A DNA stretch of 64,000 bases from Staphylococcus hyicus (GCF_000816085.1 NZ_CP008747.1:2408130-2472129), one strand, 5' to 3'; positions 47,772-57,465 are shown, numbered from the stretch's first letter. The notes: generated from the letters alone by a model not told the origin. A program made the numbers and translations.

Positions 47772-48383
47772 CTATGCTAATCCTTCAAGAAAAACGTCTT
47801 TACGAATCCACGCGATGACATCTTCTAAACCTTCATCTGTTTTTAAATTCGTAAATGTGAATGGGCGGTCTTTTCTAAACTTCGTCGTATCTTCAGCCAT
47901 TTGATCTAAAGAGGCACCCACGTACGGTGCAAGGTCTGTTTTATTGATAATAAAATAGTCAGATTTAATCATCCCTTGTCCGCCTTTACGAGGGATTTTT
48001 TCACCTTGCGCGACATCGATAATATAAATAGAAAAGTCGACAAGTTCTGGGCTAAAGGTTGCCGCTAAATTATCTCCACCTGATTCAATAAATAACAATT
48101 CTATATCTGGATGACGCTCCATTAGTTCATCAATGGCCGCAAAATTCATAGAGGCATCTTCACGGATAGCAGTGTGCGGGCAGCCTCCCGTCTCTACGCC
48201 AATGATTCGGTCTTCAGGTAAAACACCTGTTGCTACGAGTATCTTTTCATCTTCTTTAGTATAAATGTCATTCGTAATAACACCGATGCTTTTTTCTTTC
48301 GATAATTGTTTCACTACTTTCTCAATGAGTTGTGTTTTCCCTGCCCCAACAGGACCCCCAATACCAATCTTTACAGGTTTCAT
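47772..48383 (-). CDS. ureG: Urease accessory GTPase UreG
   Basis: Delivers nickel to urease using GTP hydrolysis. 203 residues. The P-loop is [10 protein letters not shown] (about 9-18) and the nickel-binding CPH motif is in [15 protein letters not shown] (about 62-76). It is 10 bases after ureF and one base before ureD. Confidence 0.97.
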   Translation of the reverse strand: MKPVKIGIGGPVGAGKTQLIEKVVKQLSKEKSIGVITNDIYTKEDEKILVATGVLPEDRIIGVETGGCPHTAIREDASMNFAAIDELMERHPDIELLFIESGGDNLAATFSPELVDFSIYIIDVAQGEKIPRKGGQGMIKSDYFIINKTDLAPYVGASLDQMAEDTTKFRKDRPFTFTNLKTDEGLEDVIAWIRKDVFLEGLA

Positions 48384-48394
48384 ATTCCATCCTC

Positions 48395-49084
48395 CTACGA
48401 AATAAATATTCTTACATCTACGTTTTCATGTTCTAATTGATTCATCTCAATGCCTGGTGCAGTAAGTCCAAAATTGAACGTTTCTTGATGCATAATAGAC
48501 TTACGCGTTTCTGTAATAAAATCCATCATATCCATCACAATATTTTGACCTTCTGTTTGTCCTAACGGAATGGCTCGCACCGCATTTTGCGTTAAACTTG
48601 AAATATTTTGGTATAAGAAATAATCGATAATTCGTTCTAAATCAATACCTAAATGATGTCCTAATAATGTAAATACTACAGCAGGATGACCGTGAAGCCG
48701 ATATGCACTGACTTCTTTAAAATACCAGTCTATCCAGTGATCTTGATACAAAGTGTGCGCCAAATGTGCCATGCGTTTTCCCATTTGTTTTGTACCCACA
48801 CGCGTTTCTCTAGGAATATTTTGTACAAACAATACTTGATCAATGCGTTTCATTTCTGCGATATCGTGATTTTCAACCGCTTCATACGCCATACGCATCG
48901 CTAAACCATCTGTATATGTTAATTGCTCAGTTAGAAACACTTTCAACCAATTTTGAAAAGTAGGTGCATCACGAACATCATTACGTTGAATGTAAGTTTC
49001 TAATCCAAATGAATGACTAAATGCGCCTGTTGGAAATTGTGAATCACAAAATTGAAAGAGTTTAAGTTCTGCTTGATTAATCAT
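48395..49084 (-). CDS. ureF: Urease accessory protein UreF
   Basis: An all-helical protein that couples UreG to UreD. 229 residues as in S. aureus. Start [20 protein letters not shown] is the family signature. It overlaps the end of ureE by 8 bases. Confidence 0.96.
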   Translation of the reverse strand: MINQAELKLFQFCDSQFPTGAFSHSFGLETYIQRNDVRDAPTFQNWLKVFLTEQLTYTDGLAMRMAYEAVENHDIAEMKRIDQVLFVQNIPRETRVGTKQMGKRMAHLAHTLYQDHWIDWYFKEVSAYRLHGHPAVVFTLLGHHLGIDLERIIDYFLYQNISSLTQNAVRAIPLGQTEGQNIVMDMMDFITETRKSIMHQETFNFGLTAPGIEMNQLEHENVDVRIFIS

Positions 49085-49529
49085 GAGAATGTCCTATATG
49101 TTTAAAGGCTTGATTCACTTTACGCGCTTCACGTTCATATGGTATACCTAATCCTTTTAATAAATCTTCTACGAGGTAATCATATTGAACGAGCATTTCC
49201 GTTTCTGTAAACTGGGCAGGTAAATGACGATTTCCTAATTGGTGCGCAATATCTCCCATTTCTTTTATTGAACGTGGTCGTATCGCAATAATATCTTCAG
49301 AATTGACATCAATAATAATCATATTTTTGTCATCTCGATATAAAATATCACCGTATTGCAAATCAATCGGTTGGTTTAACCGTATACCAATTTCTGTACC
49401 ATGATCTGTAGTAACACGTTGGATACGTTTCACAAGATCCGCATTTTCTAAGTATACTTTTTCAATATGAATCTCTTTGTCTTCTGGTTTTAAGTTTGCG
49501 ATATTACCTTGAATCATTTCTACAATCAT
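49077..49529 (-). CDS. ureE: Urease accessory nickel chaperone UreE
   Basis: Delivers nickel to the urease complex. 150 residues. The N-terminal peptide-binding domain and C-terminal metal domain are standard. The His-rich tail is minimal (HIGHSHD). AAAGGAGATG precedes the ATG. In the usual operon ureC precedes ureE; here the upstream 400 bases hold no ureC. Confidence 0.95.
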   Translation of the reverse strand: MIVEMIQGNIANLKPEDKEIHIEKVYLENADLVKRIQRVTTDHGTEIGIRLNQPIDLQYGDILYRDDKNMIIIDVNSEDIIAIRPRSIKEMGDIAHQLGNRHLPAQFTETEMLVQYDYLVEDLLKGLGIPYEREARKVNQAFKHIGHSHD

Positions 49530-49931
49530 GTAGTCATCTCCTTTTCTACGTCATTTATTTTAACATTTACAATTGAAAACGAACAACAAAACACTTTTGT
49601 AAAATAACAATATTAATACTAAGACGTCTAAGGTTACACTAAAAAACTTGTTGCTACTGAGTTTAAAAATACACCTCGAATATTATTATTTTCTCTAAAT
49701 AACATTCCAAATACTCAATAGTTTTTCAATTTATAAGTATCATGTTTAAAACTCTCTTCTTCTAGGTAAAGTAAAAGTGTTAACACCATGATTATTCTAT
49801 GTATGCTCACATTTATTTCGAATTTGAAATTTTTTTCTTGCAATGATTTGATTCGTGGTATATTATTTATATTGTAAAGGGTATATATTTTATACCGGCA
49901 AATGATTAAACATAACTAGGGGGCATTTTAA
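49530..49931. other. Intergenic region between ureE and yceI, no gene
   Basis: No urease structural gene or remnant is readable on either strand. It contains only the divergent promoters and the MhqR-type palindrome at 49815-49830. Confidence 0.6.
49815..49830 (+). promoter_or_regulatory. MhqR-type palindrome before yceI
   Basis: ATTTCGAATTTGAAAT matches the sites before mhqR (54715) and mhqE (55219) at 14 and 15 of 16 bases. It sits 7 bases upstream of the -35 TTGCAA (49838-49843); the -10 is TATTAT (49861-49866), 17 bases further. Confidence 0.7.
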
Positions 49932-50447
49932 ATGGCAAAATATAATTTCGATCAAGTACACAGTACATTAGACTTTTCAATTAAACATTTAATGGTATCT
50001 AAAGTTAAAGGAACTTTTGATGATTATCATGTAGAGTTATCAGGTGATCTTAACGACTTTTCAACTGTAAAAGCAACAGTAAAAATTGATGTTGATTCAA
50101 TTAATACAGGTAACAAAGATCGTGATAATCACTTAAAATCAGCTGATTTCTTCAATACAGATGAAAACAAAGAAATTACATTTAAAACGACTAAAATTAC
50201 TGAAGATAGCGTAACTGGAGATTTAACAATAGCTGGCCAAACACATGAAGAAACATTTGATTTCGATTTTAATGGCATTAGTGTGAATCCTATGTCAGGT
50301 GGTAAAGTTACTGGTTTCTCTGTATCAGGTAAAATTAATCGTGAAAAATATGGCGTAGACTTCAACCAAGCTTTAGAAACAGGTGGCGTGATGATCGGCA
50401 AAGATGTAAAATTTGAAGCTGATGCTGAGTTTTCTGTTGAAGAATAA
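49932..50447 (+). CDS. yceI: YceI-family lipid/polyisoprenoid-binding protein
   Basis: A 171-residue soluble protein with no signal peptide. The YceI lipocalin-like signature runs from the start (YNFDQVHSTLDFSIKHLMVS) to DFNQALETGGVMIGKD. Structures of relatives bind polyisoprenoid-type chains. AGGGGGC precedes the ATG. The promoter carries the same 16-bp palindrome as mhqR and mhqE, so it may belong to the quinone-stress response. A terminator follows. Confidence 0.92.
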   Translation: MAKYNFDQVHSTLDFSIKHLMVSKVKGTFDDYHVELSGDLNDFSTVKATVKIDVDSINTGNKDRDNHLKSADFFNTDENKEITFKTTKITEDSVTGDLTIAGQTHEETFDFDFNGISVNPMSGGKVTGFSVSGKINREKYGVDFNQALETGGVMIGKDVKFEADAEFSVEE

Positions 50448-50481
50448 TACGCATTCTTTATAATGCTTTTCACGTCAAATT

Positions 50482-50540
50482 CATATAAAAATGGCCTTCA
50501 ACGTGCACTTTTAGAAATGCACGTTGAAGGCTTTTATTAT
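50482..50540 (+). terminator. Terminator of yceI
   Basis: GCCTTCAACGTGCA pairs perfectly with TGCACGTTGAAGGC across about 10 bases, then TTTTATTAT. Confidence 0.9.
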
Positions 50541-50677
50541 ACGTATTAAACACTTTCAATTTAGATAAAATTAATGACACTTATTATTAAATATAATACA
50601 TTTGCTTAATATATACGCTTTTTATGTATTTTAAAAGTGGGTATAGTTCATTGAAAAACGTTAAGGAGGTCATCCGT

Positions 50678-51601
50678 ATGCTTAAAATGAAAGCATGGCA
50701 AAAAGAACGTGACACACTTCAACGCATTGCTCAAATGCTTGGCAAATATAAACTTGCAAGTGCATTTCAAGAACCACAATGGGCACATGTTATTTTAGAC
50801 GTTACAACGACTGGCTTTTCAACAGGTCTATTATTCTATCATGATTGTACCTATACCATCCAAGTCGACTTACAAGCACATCGAATCGAAATTGTAACAG
50901 ATCGTGGCCGCGCTGATTATCCGTTAAAAGATGGCACATCCATCCAAACCTATTACAACTGGATAACGCGTACGTTAAAACAATTCGATATTGATGTTTC
51001 AATCCATCCTATACCTCAAGAAGTGGCAGATCTTACACCTTTTGATGAAGATACCGTTCATCATCACTATAATGAAAAAATAAGTTTAGAAGTTTTACAG
51101 TTAATGAAATTTGCGGTACGTGCGTTAAGCCAATTTATTGCTCCATTTCGTGCGCGTAAAGTGAAACCCGGCTTGTTTTGGGGGACATTTGATATATCTA
51201 CGTTACTCAATTACAACGCTTTTCATGAAACATTTAAACCTTCGCAAGTAATTGAATACGCAGCTTTTGATGAACATTTTATCGAATTCGGCTTTTGGTT
51301 TGGCGATGAAACATTTGAAGGTCCAACTTTCTTTATATTGCCATATCCATTTGTTGATGCATCGTTTACGTTTGATCAACCTTTATCAGATCACGCCTAT
51401 TTTGATACGTCGTTAACAGAATTAATATATCCGTTAGATGCTGTAACTCCAGAATCATTTTATGACTTACAAACATTTTTTAATCAAGGATTTCATATTT
51501 TTAAAGACCATTTATCATGGCAACATTGTCAACATTATGAAGTACCGCTAAAAATGGTACAAAATCAAATTGGAAGATCACCTATTAAAACACAGCGGTA
51601 A
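50678..51601 (+). CDS. DUF5996 protein
   Basis: A 307-residue cytosolic protein. ATG at 50678 follows AAGGAGG; the open frame reaches 50624 but lacks a second site. Key DUF5996 blocks: WAHVILDVTTTGFSTGLL early and GLFWGTFDISTLLNYNAF, FWFGDETFEGPTFFILPYPF later. Found in varied bacteria; function unknown. Single gene. Confidence 0.78.
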   Translation: MLKMKAWQKERDTLQRIAQMLGKYKLASAFQEPQWAHVILDVTTTGFSTGLLFYHDCTYTIQVDLQAHRIEIVTDRGRADYPLKDGTSIQTYYNWITRTLKQFDIDVSIHPIPQEVADLTPFDEDTVHHHYNEKISLEVLQLMKFAVRALSQFIAPFRARKVKPGLFWGTFDISTLLNYNAFHETFKPSQVIEYAAFDEHFIEFGFWFGDETFEGPTFFILPYPFVDASFTFDQPLSDHAYFDTSLTELIYPLDAVTPESFYDLQTFFNQGFHIFKDHLSWQHCQHYEVPLKMVQNQIGRSPIKTQR

Positions 51602-51629
51602 GTCTTCCCTCATAAATGATGACAAAAAG

Positions 51630-51860
51630 AAAGTAGGACATCAATCATCTCATTTTGATTATTCCTAACGCCTCGCTTTTCTAGGTGCCTCAGTAATCTC
51701 AGCTAGGGAAGTAATCAAAGTCATGTTTAATTTCTTATACAAAAACCCCCTATAAAGTTTTCACTTTTTAAGTGTCTACTTTATAGGGAACAATATATGA
51801 ATAAGTTTTGTTGGCTGTATTGATATACAGGATTGTTATGTCCTACCTTCTTTTACACTA
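51630..51860. repeat. Dispersed composite repeat, copy 4 (diverged)
   Basis: Module A-B hybrid: GTAGGACATCAATC with GATTATTCCTAACGCCTCGCTTTTCTAG (51635-51685), then CTCAGCTAGGGAAGTAATCAAAG (51694-51720). Module C has become GTTTTGTTGGC near 51800. A perfect CCCTATAAAG/CTTTATAGGG hairpin lies inside (about 51747-51790). Confidence 0.6.
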
Positions 51861-51877
51861 TTAAATCAAAGAAAGCA

Positions 51878-53086
51878 CTATTCAAATTTATTTGCTGCTT
51901 CTCCACGTATATTTAAGCCACTTTTAACAATGCCTTCGTTTTGAACTGGCGCAATTTCTTTACCGTACGTATAAACATTGCCTTTTACTTCTAATCCTTC
52001 TACTTCAGCACCGTCTAAAATACTAATACCAATCGCAGATAATTCTTTGATGACACCTTTTACTAATGATTCACCTGTGCCACCATACGTTTCCACATTT
52101 TCGTGTACCGTAATTTGACCCACAGGCTTACTGATTTGGATACCTACTGCACCATCACCATGTGTCTCAATGCGTTTTAAATGGAGTTCCTTGATAGTTC
52201 CGTCATAGTTATTAATACCTCGCGCACCTGTTCCTTTGGTCATAATTGGAGCTTGAATATCCAACAACTGAATATGACCGAAATTCACAAAGCCGATTCC
52301 ACTTGTACCTTCTGACAACACATCATTTTGAACAATCCATTCTTTAACAGCGCCCCAGTTATCAAGAACCATGTCATTAAACCCGTATGTTTTTGTAATC
52401 CCATGGTTTTCTACGCGTTCAACATGTGCATTACTTACTGTAAATACACCACCAGAAATACGATCAGCTACACCTTGTTTCAATAGACCATGCGTATAAA
52501 CATCTTTAGTCGTAATTAAATTTGCGTGAATTTTTGCCTCTTTTGTACCTGATACGAAAACACCGCTACCATTCACAGGTTCGCTGTCTCGTCCAATGGA
52601 AACATCAGTAATTTGCGTATCAAAACGAATCTGTGGCGTACGATTCCAAACCGTAAGCCCCCCTTGAATAACAGTAACGCCAAATCCAGAAGGTCCTTCA
52701 GATTTGTGTGTAACATCCGCTGCTACCACATCAACATCAGTGATTTCCACACAAATATCATCAGAAGCATCGTCTGCAGTAAGGTTAATCGCACCATAAG
52801 TTGTGACATGTCCAAATTTAAAATCACCGTTCACACCTTGCGATTGAAAACTAACCGCATCTTCATGTTTCTTAGTACGTAAAGTCAAATTTTTTAATGC
52901 GTTATTTGCAGTTAGGATAATCAGTTGACCATGACCTGTGATTTCGATTGAACGCGCTTTCCCTTCAAGTTGCACACCTGTTGCTAAAGTGATTGGACTT
53001 TCCACATTAATGTTTTCTGTGATTAAAATCTGTGCATGGTCTACATTGGCTTCATTTTATTCTTGTAATGTTTTAACTTCTACCAT
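51878..53086 (-). pseudogene. Parallel beta-helix protein gene with early nonsense codon
   Basis: AGGTGG precedes ATG at 53086; the frame reads MVEVKTLQE, then TAA (53057-53059), then NEANVDHAQILITENINVES and on in frame for 375 more codons without a break. The rest is a repetitive, beta-helix-like protein rich in short Val/Gly strands. Without the stop it would be about 402 residues. A restart at the GTG at 53005 is possible but has no strong ribosome site. The lone stop suggests a recent loss, sequencing error or strain-specific inactivation. The N-terminal MVEVK resembles the neighbouring acetyltransferase start. Confidence 0.75.
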
Positions 53087-53110
53087 TATTACGCCACCTA
53101 TCTCTGTCTA

Positions 53111-53389
53111 TTATTTTTGAAATACATCATGATATTCTGAATGTTTTTCAAGAATACCTTTAGCGAATGGGCACGTTGCTAAAATCATTTTGTCATTTTC
53201 ACGCGCATAATCCACCGCTGCTTGTACAAGTTTTTTTCCGATACCTTGACCTTGTAAATGGTCACTCACTTCTGTATGGTCAATAATAATACGATCATTA
53301 CCTGATGGAACATAAGTCATCAGGGCATCGAAATGACTTTCTGACTCTCCGACATAAAACTTACTTTCTCCATGTTTAACTTCTACCAT
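53111..53389 (-). CDS. Small GNAT acetyltransferase (YjdJ-like)
   Basis: A 92-residue minimal GNAT. The acetyl-CoA loop HLQGQGIGKKLVQAAVDYAR (about 46-65) and TCPFAKGILEKHSEY are typical of the YjdJ-type small N-acetyltransferase. ATG 53389 follows AAAGGA; an ATG nine bases further out overlaps the ribosome site. Crystal structures exist for staphylococcal relatives. Target unknown. It lies downstream of lytM on the same strand. Confidence 0.82.
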   Translation of the reverse strand: MVEVKHGESKFYVGESESHFDALMTYVPSGNDRIIIDHTEVSDHLQGQGIGKKLVQAAVDYARENDKMILATCPFAKGILEKHSEYHDVFQK

Positions 53390-53559
53390 AGCAATCATCC
53401 TTTATCATTATTTTCCTACTATAAAAACGATACCACCATTGCTCACCATTTAACCCAAATTATGCTATAAAAGTATTTAGGCGTAACGTGACGTGTTAAA
53501 ACAACGCTAATATAAAAAAGACGCGTATGTCTATCGTAGAGACACACCCGTCTTAATGG

Positions 53560-54477
53560 TTATTGATTTGCTAAATAATTGTCTGGATTCACCGCATATT
53601 GATTTCCTATACCACCAGACATACGTTGGAAATGTAAGTGTGGCCCTGTCGAATTCCCAGTGTTACCTGATAAACCAATTTGTTGTCCTTTCTTAACAGT
53701 ATCACCTGCTTGAACATTTAATTGATTCATATGCATGTACCATTGGTAATAATTACTGTTCGCTTCTTGAATGGTAATTTGGTTACCACCACCGTAGTTA
53801 CTCCAACCACTGTCAATGACTTTACCATCAGTAAATGAATACACTGGTGTATTTTCAGGCATACCGTAGTCTACCCCGTAGTGTGCCCCACCTGTCGTAT
53901 ACTGTCCATATGGTTGCCACTTCGGATACTTTTTAAGCCATCCCGACGCAGCTTGACTCGTGTTCGACTTACTGTCATGATTTTGCTGAGCATTGCTACC
54001 AGATTGTTGTTGAGACATGCCATAAGAAGCGGCTCTTCCAACTTTTGTATCGTTACCTGTTTGATCTGTCTCATTTACATGCCAATCTCCCCGAGACTGC
54101 GTGTACGTCTGTGACGCATCGTATTGTGATTGGTCATTACGGTATTGGGCTTGAATGGCTTCATGAGATTGGCTAGGTGTGTCACTATTGTCATTTTGGA
54201 ATGTTTGCGTGTAATAAACATAGTGCATATGACCGTTGGCATCAATATATGATGATTGATATAAACCTTGTTCAAACATCGACACATTCCAATTACCATC
54301 TATTGTATGATGATAATTACCATGCGCATCTATCGTAATATAATCATTCGTTTCTTCTGAAAATGTTGTAGTATAAGCTGACGGTTGGATACCTTCTGAC
54401 GCTTCGGCATCTCCATGCATAAGACCAAACGTCGCAAATCCAATAGTAGCGATTGTCGCAGCTGTTACTTTTTTCAT
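53560..54477 (-). CDS. lytM: Glycyl-glycine endopeptidase LytM (M23)
   Basis: A secreted zinc peptidase that cuts the pentaglycine bridges of staphylococcal peptidoglycan. 305 residues; S. aureus LytM is 316. Signal peptide (residues 1-26, end AEASE). Occluding N-terminal region DAHGNYHHTIDGNWN. Polar Ser/Gln-rich linker. M23 domain with Zn ligands H199 and D203 (in HYGVDYGMP), catalytic H249, and HLHF (280-283). The C-terminus GGIGNQYAVNPDNYLANQ matches LytM. Confidence 0.94.
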   Translation of the reverse strand: MKKVTAATIATIGFATFGLMHGDAEASEGIQPSAYTTTFSEETNDYITIDAHGNYHHTIDGNWNVSMFEQGLYQSSYIDANGHMHYVYYTQTFQNDNSDTPSQSHEAIQAQYRNDQSQYDASQTYTQSRGDWHVNETDQTGNDTKVGRAASYGMSQQQSGSNAQQNHDSKSNTSQAASGWLKKYPKWQPYGQYTTGGAHYGVDYGMPENTPVYSFTDGKVIDSGWSNYGGGNQITIQEANSNYYQWYMHMNQLNVQAGDTVKKGQQIGLSGNTGNSTGPHLHFQRMSGGIGNQYAVNPDNYLANQ

Positions 54478-54714
54478 ATAAATCCTCCTAAAACTAATGC
54501 ATTTTTAAAACTAACGACATGGTAACATATTTATACCACCAAGCAAGGTTTGTTATTAATTTAAAGTCATTTTGTAAAATAGTAGTAAACAAAAGCGTTT
54601 GTTCAACAATTTAATAACATTGCATTTTCTAATTCGTAATATCATTTCACACGCAACTCAGCACATTATTTTGAAACTTTCTTCTTTACAAAAATAATAG
54701 TTTCAGTTATAATT

Positions 54715-54730
54715 ATCTCGAATTCGAAAT
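54715..54730 (+). promoter_or_regulatory. MhqR-type operator before mhqR
   Basis: ATCTCGAATTCGAAAT, a near-perfect palindrome, 23 bases before the mhqR start. It agrees with the known MhqR operator pattern of Firmicutes (ATCTCGAATT-type). Confidence 0.8.
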
Positions 54731-54753
54731 AATTAACAAAGAAGGTGTTGTCT

Positions 54754-55182
54754 TTGAATCGCACAGAGACGTCATTAAAAGTTTTTATTGGCCTTAAACG
54801 CACAAACGATATGTTAGATAAAAAAATTCATAAAGACATCAAATCCTATGGGCTAAATGTTACAGAATTTGCTGTATTAGAAGTGCTCTACAATCGTGGA
54901 GAACATACCATTCAACGCATTAAAGAACGCATTTTAATCGCAAGTAGTAGTACCACGTATGTCGTTACCAACTTAGAAAAAAAAGGATATATCCAGCGTC
55001 GCCAAGATCCAAAAGATAAACGTGTAAGCTATGCCTCACTTACAGATAAAGGTCAAATATTCATGGAAGAGATTTTTCCAAAGCACGCTGACGCTATTGC
55101 TTCAGTATTCTCAGATTTAACAGAAGAAGAACTTGAAAGTTTACAAAAAGTTCTAAAACGCATTAGTACACAAGCCGAGTAA
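54754..55182 (+). CDS. mhqR: MarR-type quinone-sensing repressor MhqR
   Basis: A 142-residue MarR regulator. It starts at a TTG (54754), 8 bases after GAAGG. The winged helix is clear: EFAVLEVLYNRGEHTIQRIK and the wing RRQDPKDKRVSYASLTDKG (about 82-100). It resembles S. aureus MhqR, which represses mhqE and mhqD and responds to quinones. The operator lies at its own promoter (autoregulation) and at mhqE. Confidence 0.88.
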   Translation: MNRTETSLKVFIGLKRTNDMLDKKIHKDIKSYGLNVTEFAVLEVLYNRGEHTIQRIKERILIASSSTTYVVTNLEKKGYIQRRQDPKDKRVSYASLTDKGQIFMEEIFPKHADAIASVFSDLTEEELESLQKVLKRISTQAE

Positions 55183-55218
55183 TATGGGCTCAGTGTACTT
55201 GATTTTTACATTAAAATT

Positions 55219-55234
55219 ATTTCGAATTAGAAAT
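55219..55234 (+). promoter_or_regulatory. MhqR-type operator before mhqE
   Basis: ATTTCGAATTAGAAAT, third copy of the palindrome, 23 bases before the mhqE start. It gives mhqE-mhqD their own controlled promoter. Confidence 0.8.
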
Positions 55235-55257
55235 ATAATTGAGGGAGAGATTTGATT

Positions 55258-56217
55258 ATGATTCAATTTCCATTAAAAGGTATTCATCATGTGACTGCAA
55301 TGACAGATGATGCTGAACGTAACTACCACTTTTTTACAGATATTTTAGGCATGCGCCTTGTGAAAAAAACAGTCAATCAAGATGACATTTATACGTACCA
55401 TACATTTTTTGCCGATGATGAAGGCAATGCAGGTACTGATATGACATTCTTTGATTTTCCTAACAATCCTAAAGGTCAAAAAGGAACGAATTCAATCAGC
55501 CGTCCTTCATTTCGTGTTCCAAATGATGCAGCACTCGAATACTATCAAGCCCGTTTTGAGGCATATAATGTGAAACATGATGGTATTCAAGACTTATTCG
55601 GTAAAAAAGTGTTACCCTTTGAAGAAGAGGACGGTCAGACTTACCAATTAATTTCTGATGAAAATAATACAGGCGTCGCACCTGGCGTACCTTGGAAAAA
55701 TGGACCTGTCCCAGAAGATAAAGCGATTTATGGATTAGGTCCAATTGAGATTACAATGAGTTATTACGACAAATTTAAACAAACCCTCATTGATCTTTAT
55801 GGCATGACACCTATTTTAGAAACAGAAGATGTTTCGATTTTAGAAGTAGGTGAAGGTGGTAATGGGGGACAAGTGATTTTACGTAAAGACCAAGGTACGC
55901 AAGCACGTCAAGGCTACGGTGAAGTACACCACGTATCATTCCGTGTTGAAGATGATACAGCAATACAAGATTGGTTTGAACGTTATGAAGCATTAGGCGT
56001 AAGAAATTCAGGCATCATTGACCGCTTCTTCTTTAAAGCACTCTATGCACGCATTGGACATATCTTAATTGAACTTTCAACAGACGGTCCGGGTTTCATG
56101 GGAGATGAACCCTATGAAACATTAGGTGAATCACTATCTTTACCACCATTTTTAGAAAGCAAAAGAGACTTTATAGAATCAGAAATAAGACCATTTAATA
56201 CAAAACGATCCCATTAA
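55258..56217 (+). CDS. mhqE: Ring-cleaving dioxygenase MhqE (glyoxalase fold)
   Basis: A 319-residue vicinal-oxygen-chelate protein with paired beta-alpha-beta modules. Metal residues: H in IHHVTAMTDD (about 9-18) and H in GEVHHVSFRVEDD (about 220-232), with a Glu near HILIELSTDGPG. Such MhqA/MhqE/MhqO enzymes open quinone/hydroquinone rings. ATG 55258 follows GAGGGAGAG. First of mhqE-flavin reductase-mhqD. Confidence 0.9.
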   Translation: MIQFPLKGIHHVTAMTDDAERNYHFFTDILGMRLVKKTVNQDDIYTYHTFFADDEGNAGTDMTFFDFPNNPKGQKGTNSISRPSFRVPNDAALEYYQARFEAYNVKHDGIQDLFGKKVLPFEEEDGQTYQLISDENNTGVAPGVPWKNGPVPEDKAIYGLGPIEITMSYYDKFKQTLIDLYGMTPILETEDVSILEVGEGGNGGQVILRKDQGTQARQGYGEVHHVSFRVEDDTAIQDWFERYEALGVRNSGIIDRFFFKALYARIGHILIELSTDGPGFMGDEPYETLGESLSLPPFLESKRDFIESEIRPFNTKRSH

Positions 56218-56241
56218 TTCTCTATGTGGAGGGCTGATGCG

Positions 56242-56862
56242 ATGTATCATATTCAAGCAGAAAGTTTAACAAAACACGTATTATATAAGTTTTTAATTGG
56301 CACCGTCGTTCCGAGACCCATTGCGCTCATCACAACTTTATCTGAAGAAGGTATCACGAATATTGCACCATTTAGTTTCTTTAATATTGTGTCATCACAA
56401 CCGCCCATCCTATCTGTAGCAATCCAGCGACACAACGATGGATCCATGAAAGATACCACCCATCATATCGCATCGCATAAAGAGGCAATCGTACATGTGG
56501 TGACAGAAACAAATGTTCATGATGCGAATCAAACCGCTGCACCATTGAATATCAATAACAGTGAACTTGATTTGACTCAGTTTACAGCTTGTCATTCGTC
56601 AACATCACGCATTCCAGCTTTAAATGAAAGCCCTGTACGATTTGAGACAAGACTGTATGAGCATATCGAAATTAAGACGGAAGGGCATACTGTCTCAGAC
56701 CTAATGCTATTAGAAATCAAACATCTCTATATTGATGAGACACTTTATAATCCCGAACAAGGTTATGTAGATGTTGCACAACTTCAACCGGTAAGCCGTC
56801 TTGCCGGTGATGATTACGCGACATTAGGTGACTTTTTTACAATTGAAAGACCTAGATTTTAA
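56242..56862 (+). CDS. Flavin reductase-like FMN-binding split-barrel protein
   Basis: A 206-residue FMN-binding split-barrel. The family start VPRPIALITTLSEEGITNIA (about 23-42) and the FFNIVSSQPPILSVAI part are standard. ATG at 56242 follows GGAGGGC. It lies between mhqE and mhqD, 24 and 15 bases from them, so it is in the same operon. It might supply reduced flavin or reduce quinones. S. aureus mhqRED lacks this gene as far as I recall. Confidence 0.82.
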   Translation: MYHIQAESLTKHVLYKFLIGTVVPRPIALITTLSEEGITNIAPFSFFNIVSSQPPILSVAIQRHNDGSMKDTTHHIASHKEAIVHVVTETNVHDANQTAAPLNINNSELDLTQFTACHSSTSRIPALNESPVRFETRLYEHIEIKTEGHTVSDLMLLEIKHLYIDETLYNPEQGYVDVAQLQPVSRLAGDDYATLGDFFTIERPRF

Positions 56863-56877
56863 CGAGGTGAAAAATAA

Positions 56878-57465
56878 ATGGAACATATTTTTAAACAAGG
56901 TCAAGCACAGGCACCTACATTTGTACTTTTACATGGTACTGGAGGCAATGAACATGACTTATTACCCGTAGCCGAATTGCTTGCCCCTTCCTATAACGCT
57001 CTTGGTATACGAGGAAATGTATTAGAAAACGGGATGAATCGATTTTTTAAACGTCATGGCGAAGGTCAATATGATATTAAGGATTTAAAATTTCGAGCGA
57101 ATGAACTTCATCAATTTATAAAGACTTCCGCACAACACTATGGTTTTAATATTAATCAAGTTATTTTAGTTGGTTTTTCAAATGGTGCAAATATCGCTAC
57201 TGAATTGTTATTAAATGCGGATATGCCATACCGTAAAGGCTTACTTTTTGCGCCACTCTATCCTTTGGACGTTGATACCCATTTAGACTTATCACAAAAA
57301 TCCGTATTCCTATCTATGGGTGCAAATGATCCAATCGTCACCGTTCAACAGAGTTATGACGTGGAACAATTATTTAAGCAACGTGGCGCACATGTTACAT
57401 CTTATTGGGTAAATAGCCATGAACTCACAAGTGATGCAATCAAAGCCGCAAAAACCACACTGTAA
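56878..57465 (+). CDS. mhqD: MhqD-type alpha/beta hydrolase (carboxylesterase)
   Basis: A 195-residue serine hydrolase. The oxyanion region VLLHGTGGNEHDLLPV (about 17-32), nucleophile elbow GFSNGAN (about 100-106), Asp in SMGANDPIV and the late catalytic His in NSHELTSDA are in order. Phospholipase/carboxylesterase family. GAGGTG precedes the ATG. Last gene of the MhqR-controlled unit; a terminator follows. Confidence 0.9.
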   Translation: MEHIFKQGQAQAPTFVLLHGTGGNEHDLLPVAELLAPSYNALGIRGNVLENGMNRFFKRHGEGQYDIKDLKFRANELHQFIKTSAQHYGFNINQVILVGFSNGANIATELLLNADMPYRKGLLFAPLYPLDVDTHLDLSQKSVFLSMGANDPIVTVQQSYDVEQLFKQRGAHVTSYWVNSHELTSDAIKAAKTTL

